A stretch of 64,000 bases of DNA from Bugula neritina. Taxonomy: Eukaryota; Bryozoa; Gymnolaemata; Cheilostomatida; Bugulidae. The DNA lies in NCBI GenBank assembly GCA_964035545.1, contig OZ037765.1, positions 1,266,001-1,330,000 on the forward strand, in the 5' to 3' direction. Below the pieces are notes generated by a model. The model saw nothing but the letters and a program-made list of their open reading frames with translations. It did no database searches and had not been told where the DNA came from. How positions within the stretch are numbered: the first letter of the stretch is position 1; every line of letters begins with the position of its first letter. Of the stretch, positions 28,486 to 40,000 are shown in pieces. Both the position numbers and the translations under genes were made by a program.

Positions 28486-31400
28486 ATGGGGCAAATTGTG
28501 TCCAATATACTTAATAGTAATGATGAAAACGTTCAAGAAGTTGCTATCTCTAATAGTAATGCCTATAAATGGCCACCTAAAGCAGGTTTGTTTATGTTAC
28601 AAGACCAAGTTCCTAGAAGTAGAACAGTAGAACTTCTAGTTCTAGTTCAACACTACTACTAGAAGTAGAAACTTGAACTATTTGAGTTTAACTAAGTTTA
28701 ACTCAAATATAACTATAACTGTATAAGTATAACTATAAGTACCACTATCATTATGATTATGTCGATTCAATTCATATTGAGTATTGACTATCACAGTCAC
28801 AATCAAGTTGAAGTTTTGAGTTGTACTTACTTTAACTCATTATATCTCGTATAGTTATTGCCTATTGGTATTACCATCAATAAAATTCCCTTATTGTAAA
28901 ATTAAAATGAAGTTAGTTTTTTGTATGAAATGATAGAAATAGAATAAGTCAATAGCACCAACAGTCTCAGTATAAATAATAATATAAGTATAATTTTAAA
29001 TTTCTATTGTACATAGGTGTGGCATGTCCTATTTATGACTAATCACTAAAATGCAATTACCAAATTGCTCAAAAGATTAAAATTAAGCAGTAGAAATTGA
29101 TTTGTTATATATTTGTAGGCAACTACTTTGGAAGTCACTTCATAATGGGAGGTGAACGGTTCGACTCGCAGCCACCTGAAGCATTCTTATTTGGAGAAAA
29201 TTCTGACCTAAATTTTCTCGGTAGTCGGCCAATGCCAGTATGTAAACTATTTGAATTTTTTAGTTACTAAAATTTTGTATTGCTAGAGTCAGATTGAATC
29301 ATTTCAATTAAATAGACTAGCATTTTCTGAAATATATCATAAGTCATAAGATGTCCTTAAAAATTCGTAATTTAAGGTTTATGTTTAGAATAAATTAATC
29401 AAGTTTTTTGTCTTTGCAAAGTATATTTCTGCTGTGTAAAGATAAAAAATTGAATAAAATCAGTTCAACAGAAGATCTTTGCCATCACATATTGCTACTT
29501 GTCGCCATATCCATTATCAGCCATTGTTTTCTTAGTTCCCGTATCCGACTCCTCAGCTGAGTGAACCAACCAGAACCCTGAGAAGTTTGGTAAACATCAG
29601 GAAAGATACGGTACGACTCATCAGGTAAGTAATCACTCAGTATGACTCATCGCATACTTACTCATTAGGAAATCTCACATCTACAGGTGTTGTATTGTAT
29701 TTAATGTCTCCGCGCACACTAGGGATCTTATAAACTAACGTAAAATTGCTTTTTATACAAACCTATTTAAGTAGTGGTGACATTGTGTGTTAATAAAAAT
29801 TATTTAAGTTTAATTTTGTATTAATTTTTTTCAAATTTCAAATTTTGCTTCAACATGATTCACTTCAATTGCAAGCTGTATACCAATGTACTGCCTTATT
29901 TATGGTAACATTTAATTGGATGGAGTGAATGTGTGTTTTATTTCTGTTAGAGTCTTACATGTAATCTCATTCTAACCAGATGTGAGTCTGAAGAGACTGC
30001 TGGTGCCATAGCTACAACTCCTGAGGTTAAAGATGCTGATGACAAAGACTCGGCTCCATCAGTCAAAGACGCAGACGTTGAGGCTGGTGATGCCGCCCCT
30101 CCCCAAGATCACTCAAGTTATAATATAGAGTTTGTGTTTGACTCTGATGCTACGTGTAAAATAACTATCTTGTATTTCGCTACAGAAGAGGTGGTTAATG
30201 GGGTTGCTGTGTGAGTTATTTGTTATATTACTTTGTTACTTTATATTTCTGTATTCAATACTTGATACACTCACTGTATACAAGGCTTCATTTTAAATTC
30301 AAGAATAGAAAAGTTAATTTTTTAAATATAAAGAATGTCCAAAGTTTTTTAGTATATGATAATGTGGCCCCAGCTTGCCTGGGTTGTATCATACTTCTTG
30401 TAGTTGTCTACTCGTTGTGTTGCTAACATCTGTTTTGTGTTGATACAGATATGCTCCGAGAGAGGTTAGCTTGAGTTCTGACAGCTTCTCTTACAAACGG
30501 GGCGCTAATCAAACGTTCTCCCAGCCCACACACGTGATAAAGCCGAGTGACTTTTCTCAGGAACAGGTATGCTAAGACTTCCTTTGTAGCTCATCTGCTC
30601 ACTCAAACTCAAACTAGTCTTCTACGTAATAATATGTATGGCTGTGTTGTTATGAAATAGTTAGAATGTCATGTTGAATATTCTAGTGGTCATACTCGGT
30701 GGAGAAGGATGAGATACCGATTGTAATACACTGCACGGTGGAGAATGAACCAGGTTGGCTTTTTTCACCTTTACTTCTCTTTCTAGTTAATATCCTGTTC
30801 CCGTTTAAAACTTTATTTCTGTTTATTTTTGCCCTTTCTTTCTCAATTCTTTTGTAATTGTTTGCGGCTTTCAATGAAGCGTCCATATTGTAACTACTGT
30901 ACTTGGGCACCGTTTCAGACTTTGTATTCTTTAACCATTCCAAGTCGCAGCTATTAGAGTTGTGAAGTTGTTACTTGTAGAGTACGCTGGCCATTCACAT
31001 GTGGCCTTCTGTGTGCTGGAACACCTAAACGATGGCTACCATATCAAAGTGATCAAACAGAAGCAGTGTGTGGACGGTTTGCTGTACATCCTGCAAGAGT
31101 TCTATGGGATAGAGAACAAAGAAAGTGACTCTTCAAAGGTGCTAGTCACTCACTCTCAGTTAGTCTCTCTCACTCTTAGTCATTCTCACTCACTCTCAAT
31201 CAGTCTCACTTTCACTCAGTCACCCTCAGTCGCTCTTACTATGATTATAATCACCACAACTCACAGTCACTCAGTCAAACATAAGCCTACTTTGTGTTAC
31301 AACTTCTTCTTAATACATTTGCTATGACTTGAATTCACTTGTCACTCACTAATTCCTGTAGAGTTACTCACTAATTCCTGTAGAGTTACTCATTCATTGA

Positions 31401-34087
31401 TGGCTCCGTAATGATATTTCACTGTAAAATCAACTACAATTGTTTACAATTGTTTCAATAACATGAATTATTGCTTTTTCTTTCTAAGCTAGAATGTCTA
31501 TTGTGATTGCTAATCAGTTATATTCTTCAAATTCAAGCACACTTGGGTGTAATTTTGAAATTTGCTGGTAGTTGACTTCAATATGTCCTTGAACTTGCAG
31601 CAGGATGATGACGATGAGTTTGAAGACAACACTGACGAGTGCGTCATCTGCATGTCTGACATTCGGGACACACTCATCCTGCCCTGTAGACACTTGTGTC
31701 TCTGTAACGGCTGTGCTGATTCGCTGAGATACCAGGCTAACAACTGCCCCATATGTCGGGCGCCGTTCAGGGCCCTCCTCCAGATACGAGCCATCAGGAA
31801 AAAGGGGAGTAAACCAGACAGTGACACAACCAACGTGAGTGTAACTTAGTTAATTCTTATTTACCTATTGAAATATAACTCTAGATCAAGCTGAAGTGGT
31901 ATCGGTTTGAAGTTTCTATCACTGTGAGATCCCCTGAGCAGGCTGAGGGCTGCAGGACGGGGGGGGGGAGGTGGAGAATTAATTGGATGCTTTTTGTGAT
32001 GTCACCAACGGTCTTGCCATGTTGTTTCACTTTAGTCCAGTACTCTAGCCACAGCTGCTCCCTCCGTCAATCCTTTAGTGACTGATACAGAAATACCCCT
32101 CTCTCTCTGTATCCATCTGCTTATCTGTGTTTCTGTACACTCAGTAGGAGAGACACGCCGTTATTTAGCTGAATCTTACTTCATTTCTCTGTAAAGGGTT
32201 CGGATGAAGAAGATGAGGTGACAGTGAGCCAGCGGGGTGTGCCCTCAGGCTACGAGGCTATATCTTTGATAGAGGCGCTCAACGGCCCCTTTCCGTCAAG
32301 TGCTAAACCAGCAGATTCTAAGGCTCAACGAATTCAGTCTCAAGGTAATATAACTCAGCTATGATGTAGTATAACACAGCTATGATGTAATATAACTCAG
32401 CTATGATGTAATATAACTCAGCTATGATGTAATATAACTCAGCTATGATGTAATATAACTCAGCTATGATGTAATATAACTCAGCTATGATGTAATATAA
32501 CACAGCTATAATGTAATATTCTCAGCCATGATGTAGTATATGGATGTTATCCTATTTATTTCAACAGGTTCACTCAGGAGAAGTAAAAAATCTAAAAAGA
32601 AAGACCACAAAGGTGGGCGTTATGTATCAGTTTATGTGAATTAATTTGTGTTGTTTAGTTTTAGTTGTTTGTTTACACAGTGGTGCTAAAATATCTATAG
32701 AAATTGTTGATGATTTTATTCTGTCAGCTGTTTATGTCACATGATAGTTACCATTTCTGTGTCATAGTAACAACCTACTGTACGTATGTTGTCTATCCTA
32801 GGATCTCGAATGAATTTAAAAGATAAAAATAAAGACAAAGATTACATAGCCAGTGAGGAAAAAGAGGCGGAGTCTAAAGAAAAAGAGGCGGAGTCAAAAG
32901 AAAAGGAGGCGGAGTCCAAAGAAAAGGAGGCGGAGTCCAAAGAAAAGGAGGCGGAGTCTAAAGAAAATGATGCAAAGCAGAAGTAAGTGTAGAGGGCACC
33001 TGCCAGCACCTGTTTGATTAGAAAGTTAGAGGCATAAGGGTGTGCTCTATAGGAAGGTAGAAAGGCAGAAATATTACAGAAGTGTGATTCATGGAACAGT
33101 TTGTGCAGGTCAGGTCACTCGGTGCAATCTCAGTCTTGCTTAGATTCTGCACACACAATTATGCTTTTATGAAATTTGTTTTTCTCCAAGTAAGAAGTTG
33201 TCCTCCCTCTGCCCGGCAATGTGTCCAGTTGTTAGGTTTTATAAAGAAATTATTTGACCTCCAATTATCTCAGCTCATATAATGGACAGCCAATCCTTGT
33301 GGCGTTTAAACCAACCGTCGTAGTTGTTTCATCCTGAATTGTTTTTCTGAGTTGAGAACTTGTAGTCTGTGTTCTAACACGTGTCGTTTTGTTGTAGAGA
33401 CGATAATGAAGCTCAGGTTCCTCAGACTACAAAACACTCTTCAGGTAAGAAGGCTGAGGTGATAGGTTATGAATTTTGTATTATATTGTATTTTCTATAT
33501 TATAATAAGACAAACACTTTCACAACACATACTTCCCTCAAGATGTGTTGATATGAATGTCTTTACCTGAGTGTATATACAGCAATACTATGGCAGCTGT
33601 TGTGTTATATGAACTTGACTTTAGTTGCTGTTGTGTTATATGAACTTGACTTTAGTTGCTGTTGTGTTGTATGAACTTGACTTTAGCTGCTGTTGTGTTG
33701 TATGAACTTGACTTTAGTTGCTGTTGTGTTGTATGAACTTGACTTTAGTTGCTGTTGTGTTTTAGTTGATGAATCTCTCCCACCTAAATATGATGAGACT
33801 TCTATGCAGACGGTCAAGCCTTTAACTGGGGAGGTAAGTTTCTTCTTCTTCCAACTTTCCAGTTGATGTCCTTCGTTGTTGAAATATTAATTTCCTGTCG
33901 ACGACTTCCTTTACAGGTCAACGAGCAAACTGTCCCGCCCCTTCCTTCTCCTCCAAAAACTGCCGAGAGTGACCTTGACTCTGAGATGCTCGCCTCTTCC
34001 CGGACAACTACGACGCTGCCAGGCACTCCTGACCATGTCCTCGGCGATGACGCGAATGCTGCTGCCGGGTTAGGCCACTCCGTCTAA
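28486..34087 (+). CDS. MGRN1: MGRN1/RNF157-like RING E3 ubiquitin ligase
   Basis: Exons: 28486-28585, 29119-29237, 29536-29624, 29980-30210, 30449-30566, 30687-30753, 30981-31138, 31601-31834, 32197-32344, 32568-32612, 32802-32982, 33398-33444, 33766-33833, 33917-34087; 591 aa. MGQIVS at the N-terminus is a likely N-myristoylation signal, as in human MGSILS. Then follow HFIMGGERFDSQPPEAFLFG, FPYPTPQLSEPTRTLRSLVN and the substrate-binding-like domain (YNIEFVFDSDATCKITILYF). The RING spans about 308-350 (CVICMSDIRDTLILPCRHLC, then NCPICRAPFRALLQIRAIRK). VPSGYEAISLIEALNG is the family motif after the RING. The tail is divergent: a Lys/Glu-rich 7-residue repeat, a PPKY motif, and no PSAP (the TSG101-binding motif of human MGRN1) in the translated exons. 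Family members ubiquitinate TSG101 and melanocortin-pathway targets in vertebrates. Targets here are unknown. Confidence 0.96.
31140..31290. repeat. Degenerate (CTCACTCTCAGT) repeat after an MGRN1-like 5' splice site
   Basis: CTCACT, CTCAGT and TTAGTC blocks follow the donor at 31139 directly and fade into unique sequence by about 31290. Confidence 0.75.
32345..32545. repeat. 21-bp minisatellite made of the intron's own 5' end, about 9 copies
   Basis: The intron begins GTAATATAACTCAGCTATGA at its donor, and that unit repeats in register from the first intronic base, with GTAGTA and AACACA variants. The intron is only 223 bp, so the array fills nearly all of it. Confidence 0.95.
32853..32965 (+). 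repeat. In-frame 21-bp coding repeat (EKEAESK, 5 copies) in MGRN1-like
   Basis: The exon 32802-32982 encodes five copies of EKEAESK. The DNA units (AAAGAGGCGGAGTC plus TAAAGAA) are almost identical, so expansion is recent or homogenised. The 21-bp period keeps the frame. The segment is highly charged and probably helical or disordered. Confidence 0.95.
33596..33765. repeat. 31-bp minisatellite ending in the 3' splice site of MGRN1-like intron 12
   Basis: Five full units start GCTGTTGTGTTGTATGAACT and end TTGACTTTAGTT. A sixth copy is cut short as GCTGTTGTGTTTTAG, which is the real acceptor of exon 33766-33833. Confidence 0.95.
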
Positions 34088-37000
34088 TTTGAGAAGGGGC
34101 AGACAACTTCCACTTATCTCTATGAGCAGATGACTCTGAAAGAATAGTAATCTTTGGCTAATCCTAAACATTTTGGTGAAGGACACAACTCATATATAAA
34201 CGTTATGTTATCCACTGCATTTCTACTCTAAAGTAACTCACATATACTTAGAGAGGGCAACTCCCGTGTGTAAGTAGATGATATCAACTCTCGTACGCTA
34301 TGAATCACTTCCTGCTGCTGATGGCAAAGGTTGCGACACCAGCTGACATTTCACATGGCGTGGTTTGCAATTGCTTTGAGTAGCCGCAGCTCTTTATATT
34401 CTATACAAAATCTAACGCTGGCGATTCAACTTTAGCTATTTCTCCAGGGAATTATTAACCTTCATGCTTCTCTTGTACTCGGAAGGGACCATGTCTGGTG
34501 GCTTATATACTGGCCTCATTCTCCTTGAGCAGAGTTGCTCTATTTTATATTCTTAAGTATGTGTTACAGTATTATGAGACTTTCTATTCATGCCTTTTAT
34601 AAGGGATGCTGGTTTACTTATATTGAATATTCTGCTTGGCATTTATTACATAAATTGAAATATGGCATTGCGGTTTTGTTTTTCTATTTTTAAATTTAAA
34701 CTGGATTTAAGGGCTTTTTGCTCTTTGTATTCTTTTATTATTATAATTTTATTTTTATATTTTCAAGACTTATTAATATGTATTAAAAGACAATGGAATA
34801 TATATCTAGTTTTATACAATACAAATCTTGTTTTTATTGAATTTTTTCTTAAAATGCATCAGGTTTGGTTGGTGAATGATGGGCAAAATACAGAAGGTTT
34901 CATTTCAGTGGTTTCGTAGACTCATGTTATAAATTAGTCTTATTCCATGGGTCTGCAACTATCTACACTAAACATGCTGCGTACACATCATCAGGTTATC
35001 TAATAATATGCCTGTATGTTGCATAATGCTATAATAATGAATAGGTTACAGCAAAAGTGAGTTTCTACCATAGTAACTTTGAAGTGATGGCTATTAGCAA
35101 CGATCAAACCATGTTTCAATTCTTGGTTTCTAATTTCAACTAGTTAGATGTGACTAGTAATTAAATTTAAATTAATTCTTTACATTAACAAATTTTTCGC
35201 AACAGTGTTGAAACAAATGTTTTTACAAAACTTTCATTTTCACTATTATAAAAAAGTTTCCATCTGCTTATGAGATACAACTGATGCATCTGATATCTTT
35301 ACATATAAATAGTTGAAAAAAATCAATCGTAAACCTACACATGTACTTATGAATTGGTTTTAATTTAATTGAATGTTTTGTTCCAACAGTTCGAAGTGAA
35401 ATCATTCCCATGAGGCCAAACAAGACTAAAAGTTGCATTATTTCTGGGTATTTGATGTTAGCAGTGGCGAGATCTATAAATTGACGCACGCAATGCATTC
35501 TCATTGATTTTGTGATAAAGTGTGATTTTCCTAAGGCTAGCAGCATATAAAATTGTAGACAAACCATACTTTATGCATTGATTATTTGATTGTAAGCAGA
35601 GCTATAGTATAATAGTGTTAAAGTGAGAGAGAATTTGATACCTTCTATCTATTTACTATCAACAAATGATGGCTTTTGATGTCATGTTGATTTAGTAACT
35701 CGAGAAACTAATTCTTTGTTGAAATAAAATAAACTTTACTGAAATAATTGATTTAACAGGAAATGTAGTTCGGAATTATTTTAGTCGTTGCATGTGAGAG
35801 GTTTTTCAATTGACGTGAGCATATCAATTAATTGGAATCCTCAATGGTAACTCGTTGAATATAATAGCAGCTTCTAAATTTAAAGGTGTTAGAAAAATTG
35901 CTTGTTTTAGGGCCTCACGAAATTTTATACTAGAAACTAGATTATCTGCAGTATTATATACAACTGATATCTGCAGTATTGTGTACAACTGATATCTGCA
36001 GTATTATACTATATGATAGAAACTAACACTAAAGCAAAAAGAAAACTGAAAGAGAACTATGTTTCATTGAAATTCCTGCAATGATGAATAATTATATATA
36101 AAGGTAACTTTGAGGTTTTAGCACTTTGCAAAAGCACTTGTAAAAGCTTTCATATAAAATTTTAATAGGTCTAATTTGAGCCTAAAAGTAGAGTTCAATA
36201 AATTTAGAAAATATCCAGTTTTACCATCAACTTGTTTTATAAAAAGTGAAGCTAATGTGATACCTAACTGAAAATGCAGGTTTTATACCCAGATGCATTT
36301 GGAAAGTTGACTGGCTTTGGGATTAGCTTTAGAATCTAAAGAAGAAAGTATTTTGTTTACAAATATGATGCCGAACTCTCTTGTGGCATCAGAATGCAAA
36401 AGTTAGTTGTTGTTGAATCAATGAGTTATTTGTAGAGCTGTGAGTCAGGAGAGATTCCAGTGTAGTGAATCTGTGAAGGTGCTATACCTCTGGGTATGTG
36501 GGTGTTTCCCCAAGGGTCTGTGGGGGTGGTGTCCACCTGAAAGCAAAGACAATTACTTGCATATAATGTACTATAACTTGAATTTACGTCACAATATATT
36601 AATAGAATATTTTATTTCATTCAACCTTTTCATTGTGCTCTAGTTCTTCTTTTGTAAAGAAATTTGAAGTTATGCGTTGAAATTCTTACAAACATGCATC
36701 ATAAAATTATCTGTATATTATTTGCATGCAGAAAGATTTCGTATTTGCTTTCGCGTGCTGAAGCTTAAGTTTTCTGCAAGCTAAGGCTATAGTATCAAAA
36801 ACCATCGCGTATTGATTTGAACTCAGTAATGTTATAACTTTTATCAACTTGATTGCGTAATGAAATATCTTTAGCAGCACGTGTTATAATAACAACAAAC
36901 ACTGTGATCTAACGTTGACACTTGTTATTGTGATTTACTCGCAGCTGAATGCCTTTTGCACTTTGTCCCACCTTGAAAACGTTTTATTGATTGTACACAC

Positions 37001-40000
37001 GATTTTATTGTCCGGCATTGGATTAATTTGCATAACGCAGCATATAGCACATCACAAGCTTTTCCATGAAGAACGGACAAGGTGTTGGACTCGGACTGAA
37101 TGTTAAAATCATTTAGACTTTAATACGTTCATAGAAGTGGACCATTTCTACTTCATAGTAAGTATGGAACTCTATTAATAGCTCAATTAATCTATAGTAG
37201 AACTAGAAAGGCTTTAGCAATTCTTGAAAACAAAATATGTATTGGAAATCAAAATTTGAATTTTCAAATCAAGTGAACTCTACAGTAAATATTATTTTAT
37301 TGTTCTAACGTCTTTGTTTTAAATTTAATGCAGTCTCAAATTTTTTGCTTTCTGCGGTTTAGGTCAAATTTCACACTACTTTATGCTCTAACATACAAAT
37401 ATGTAAACACTCCAACACACAATGTAAAAATCAAAGCTGGCCCATAAACGGATAACCCCATTTTTGAGCAACAGCTGTTTTAGTGTTGCCAGGGTACATT
37501 TCCTAGTGAACAATTTTAATTACCATCGGTTACCATGGTTACTAGCAAGTGATTTTTGCCAGGAGGTGGCTCTGTATTAAATAAGGTAAACCAGACAGGA
37601 GTTGGTGATGTCATCAAGTACAAGTGTTGACTTGATATTTGGACTCAGACTGAATCTTACCAGAGAAATATGGAGATTGTGTTTATTCAGATTCTGTCTA
37701 CGTGGTCGCCCGCAGTGTCTAGAATTAAATTCAATTGCAGAAGAATTAAAATAATGCAATGATTGAGTTTTGCTTTATCTCTTAAAGCGTTACCTTATCA
37801 CTAATCTCACAGATGATTATTGTAGTATCTTCATAGGTGTGTTCTAAAATCTAGAAGATGAAAATTTTCAAATAGGTAAAAAATTTTTTGATGACTTTTG
37901 GTTCCGAGCTAGAATATTGCATGTACCTTCATTTACATGTAATATATTTGCAATATAATTGTAATATATTTGTAATATAATTGTAAATTGAGTATTGGAG
38001 ACAATGCAAAAAGAGTCTATATATATAGATATTTTAACAACCTTCATTTTCAGCCATGATTTGCAGAACGTGTTTTACCACAATAATGCAGTTCGTTATT
38101 TGTCCTTCACGGATATAATATGATATTTCCTAGTAATTATCCTTTAGACAGCACTAGAGTTTCAAAGACCATTTTTCAAATCTTTCAGCTTACTATGACA
38201 ATTGTTGCGGCAGTTAATTAATATAAAATTCATTTATTTCAATCAGACAGGTGATTTTACTGCAAGATAAATTCTGAAGATCATAGTTGATTTTCGAAAT
38301 TAAAGCAAAATCACACAACTGCATCGTGTCATATTATCTTCTTACTAAAGAATTCCTAATTAATTGACTATTGAGCTGCCTTATGATATGTTAATTATTT
38401 ATCATCTCTTATCATCGTTTGAACTGCTAGTTTTCAGCAATAGTACTATGTAATCAATAATCCAGAGTCATTTTCAGCGAAACAACTTTAATCAGATATA
38501 TAACTTTAAAATTTATTTTTAAAGTTGTAAATTTAAAGGAGGTGTGACCTGCTAATACTTTCTTAGCCTGCTAACCTAATACAGGTAAACATGTGTGGAG
38601 GAGGCTAGGGGGAGGGCTGGTGTTATGCTCCTATCAAATTTTGAGGGTGTCTGTAATTCCCCCAACAAGCAATCAGAGTTATCTCAGGAATTGAGACTAG
38701 GTATATGTATCTCTTGTAAAAAGTCGTAGCATGACCTAGATTGGAATCTACTTTTGTAGCATGAGAAATTATCTGCCCATAAACTAAAACCATTCTCATT
38801 CCAAACCCCAAACTAAACTTATACATGCCTAGTCTACAAGGAAAGCTGACTTTCCACATTGAAGCTAATGCTTTCGCAACATGAAAAATTATTTTAGTTA
38901 TACTGCAACCAGCTAAATATAGGCTGAGAATAGCAACTATATGGCTTTTGAGATCACAGTTAACTTTGAGCTGCAGCGTTTAGCAACAAAACAATGAGTT
39001 CAGCTGGAAATGTCATGTAATTGGTCAACAGTGTGTGAGCCCCAGGGAAATTCTATTCAGTTGTTCTTTCATAGAATATAATATTGTATATAAATTATTG
39101 CTGTGTTGTGACAATATACTAGGCATCCAGTAAAGGTGCTTGATCTAATATAGACTATTTAATAAGATACCTGTAGCTGAATATTACACAAGAGATAAAT
39201 TCTTGATTGGCTACTCAGACTATAAGCAAGCAATTTATTTCTAAGGATTCATGAGGTTTCATTCTACCTGCGGAAAGTGTAATTTTAACTCAGTTTGGTT
39301 GAAAATTCTGAGTGATCAATTAATGCAGTTGTTTTTTGTGGTTTCGGTTGACTTGAAAAGCTTCTTCCAGACATTATGTAATGTAGTTAGACCAAGTTTT
39401 CCTTTAGCTTGAGTTCCAACGTTGAGTTTAGCAATCAACTCATTTACTTTAAGGAAGACAACTTCTCCCTGCAGCTAGTCACATTATTTGAGTTCAGTTT
39501 TTTAATAGCCCAAGTTTTTTACTTTTTACCGATACTGGTTTGGAATGGCACTTTATTTGCTCAGACTTTCTCCATAATTACAGCACCTGTGCCACCGCAA
39601 GTAGTAGGAGTTGCGTTACCAACTTATTTCTGAAATTTCCCAGCTTTGAATATCGCATGATTTCAACATGGTTATCAGCTTTTCAACCGCTTAAGCTATT
39701 AGTTGTGACATTTTAATTATAATGTCTTATTTCTATAAATTTAAATAATTCTTTAATTGTGAAGCAGTACTATAGTTGAATTGTTTCAATAGTCCGAGTA
39801 CCTTAAGACTATTCAGACACGTTTTGTGGCACTCGTAGGTCACCTTCCCATAAAACTGTCAGCTGTTGAGGACGTGTGCCACGTATTTAGTAATTGTATA
39901 CTATGGAGTAGATTTTAACAGCGCATAGATTAGTCTCCCAACTAGCTGGCAGCACTTTTAGCTGGCAGCGCTCTTACAGGCAGCAATGCTGACCCAGCAG

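Noticed and set aside
34662-34919. 85-aa Phe/Leu-rich ORF after MGRN1-like
   Set aside because: It is AT-rich chance ORF material in the presumed 3' UTR or spacer, without similarity or splice support.
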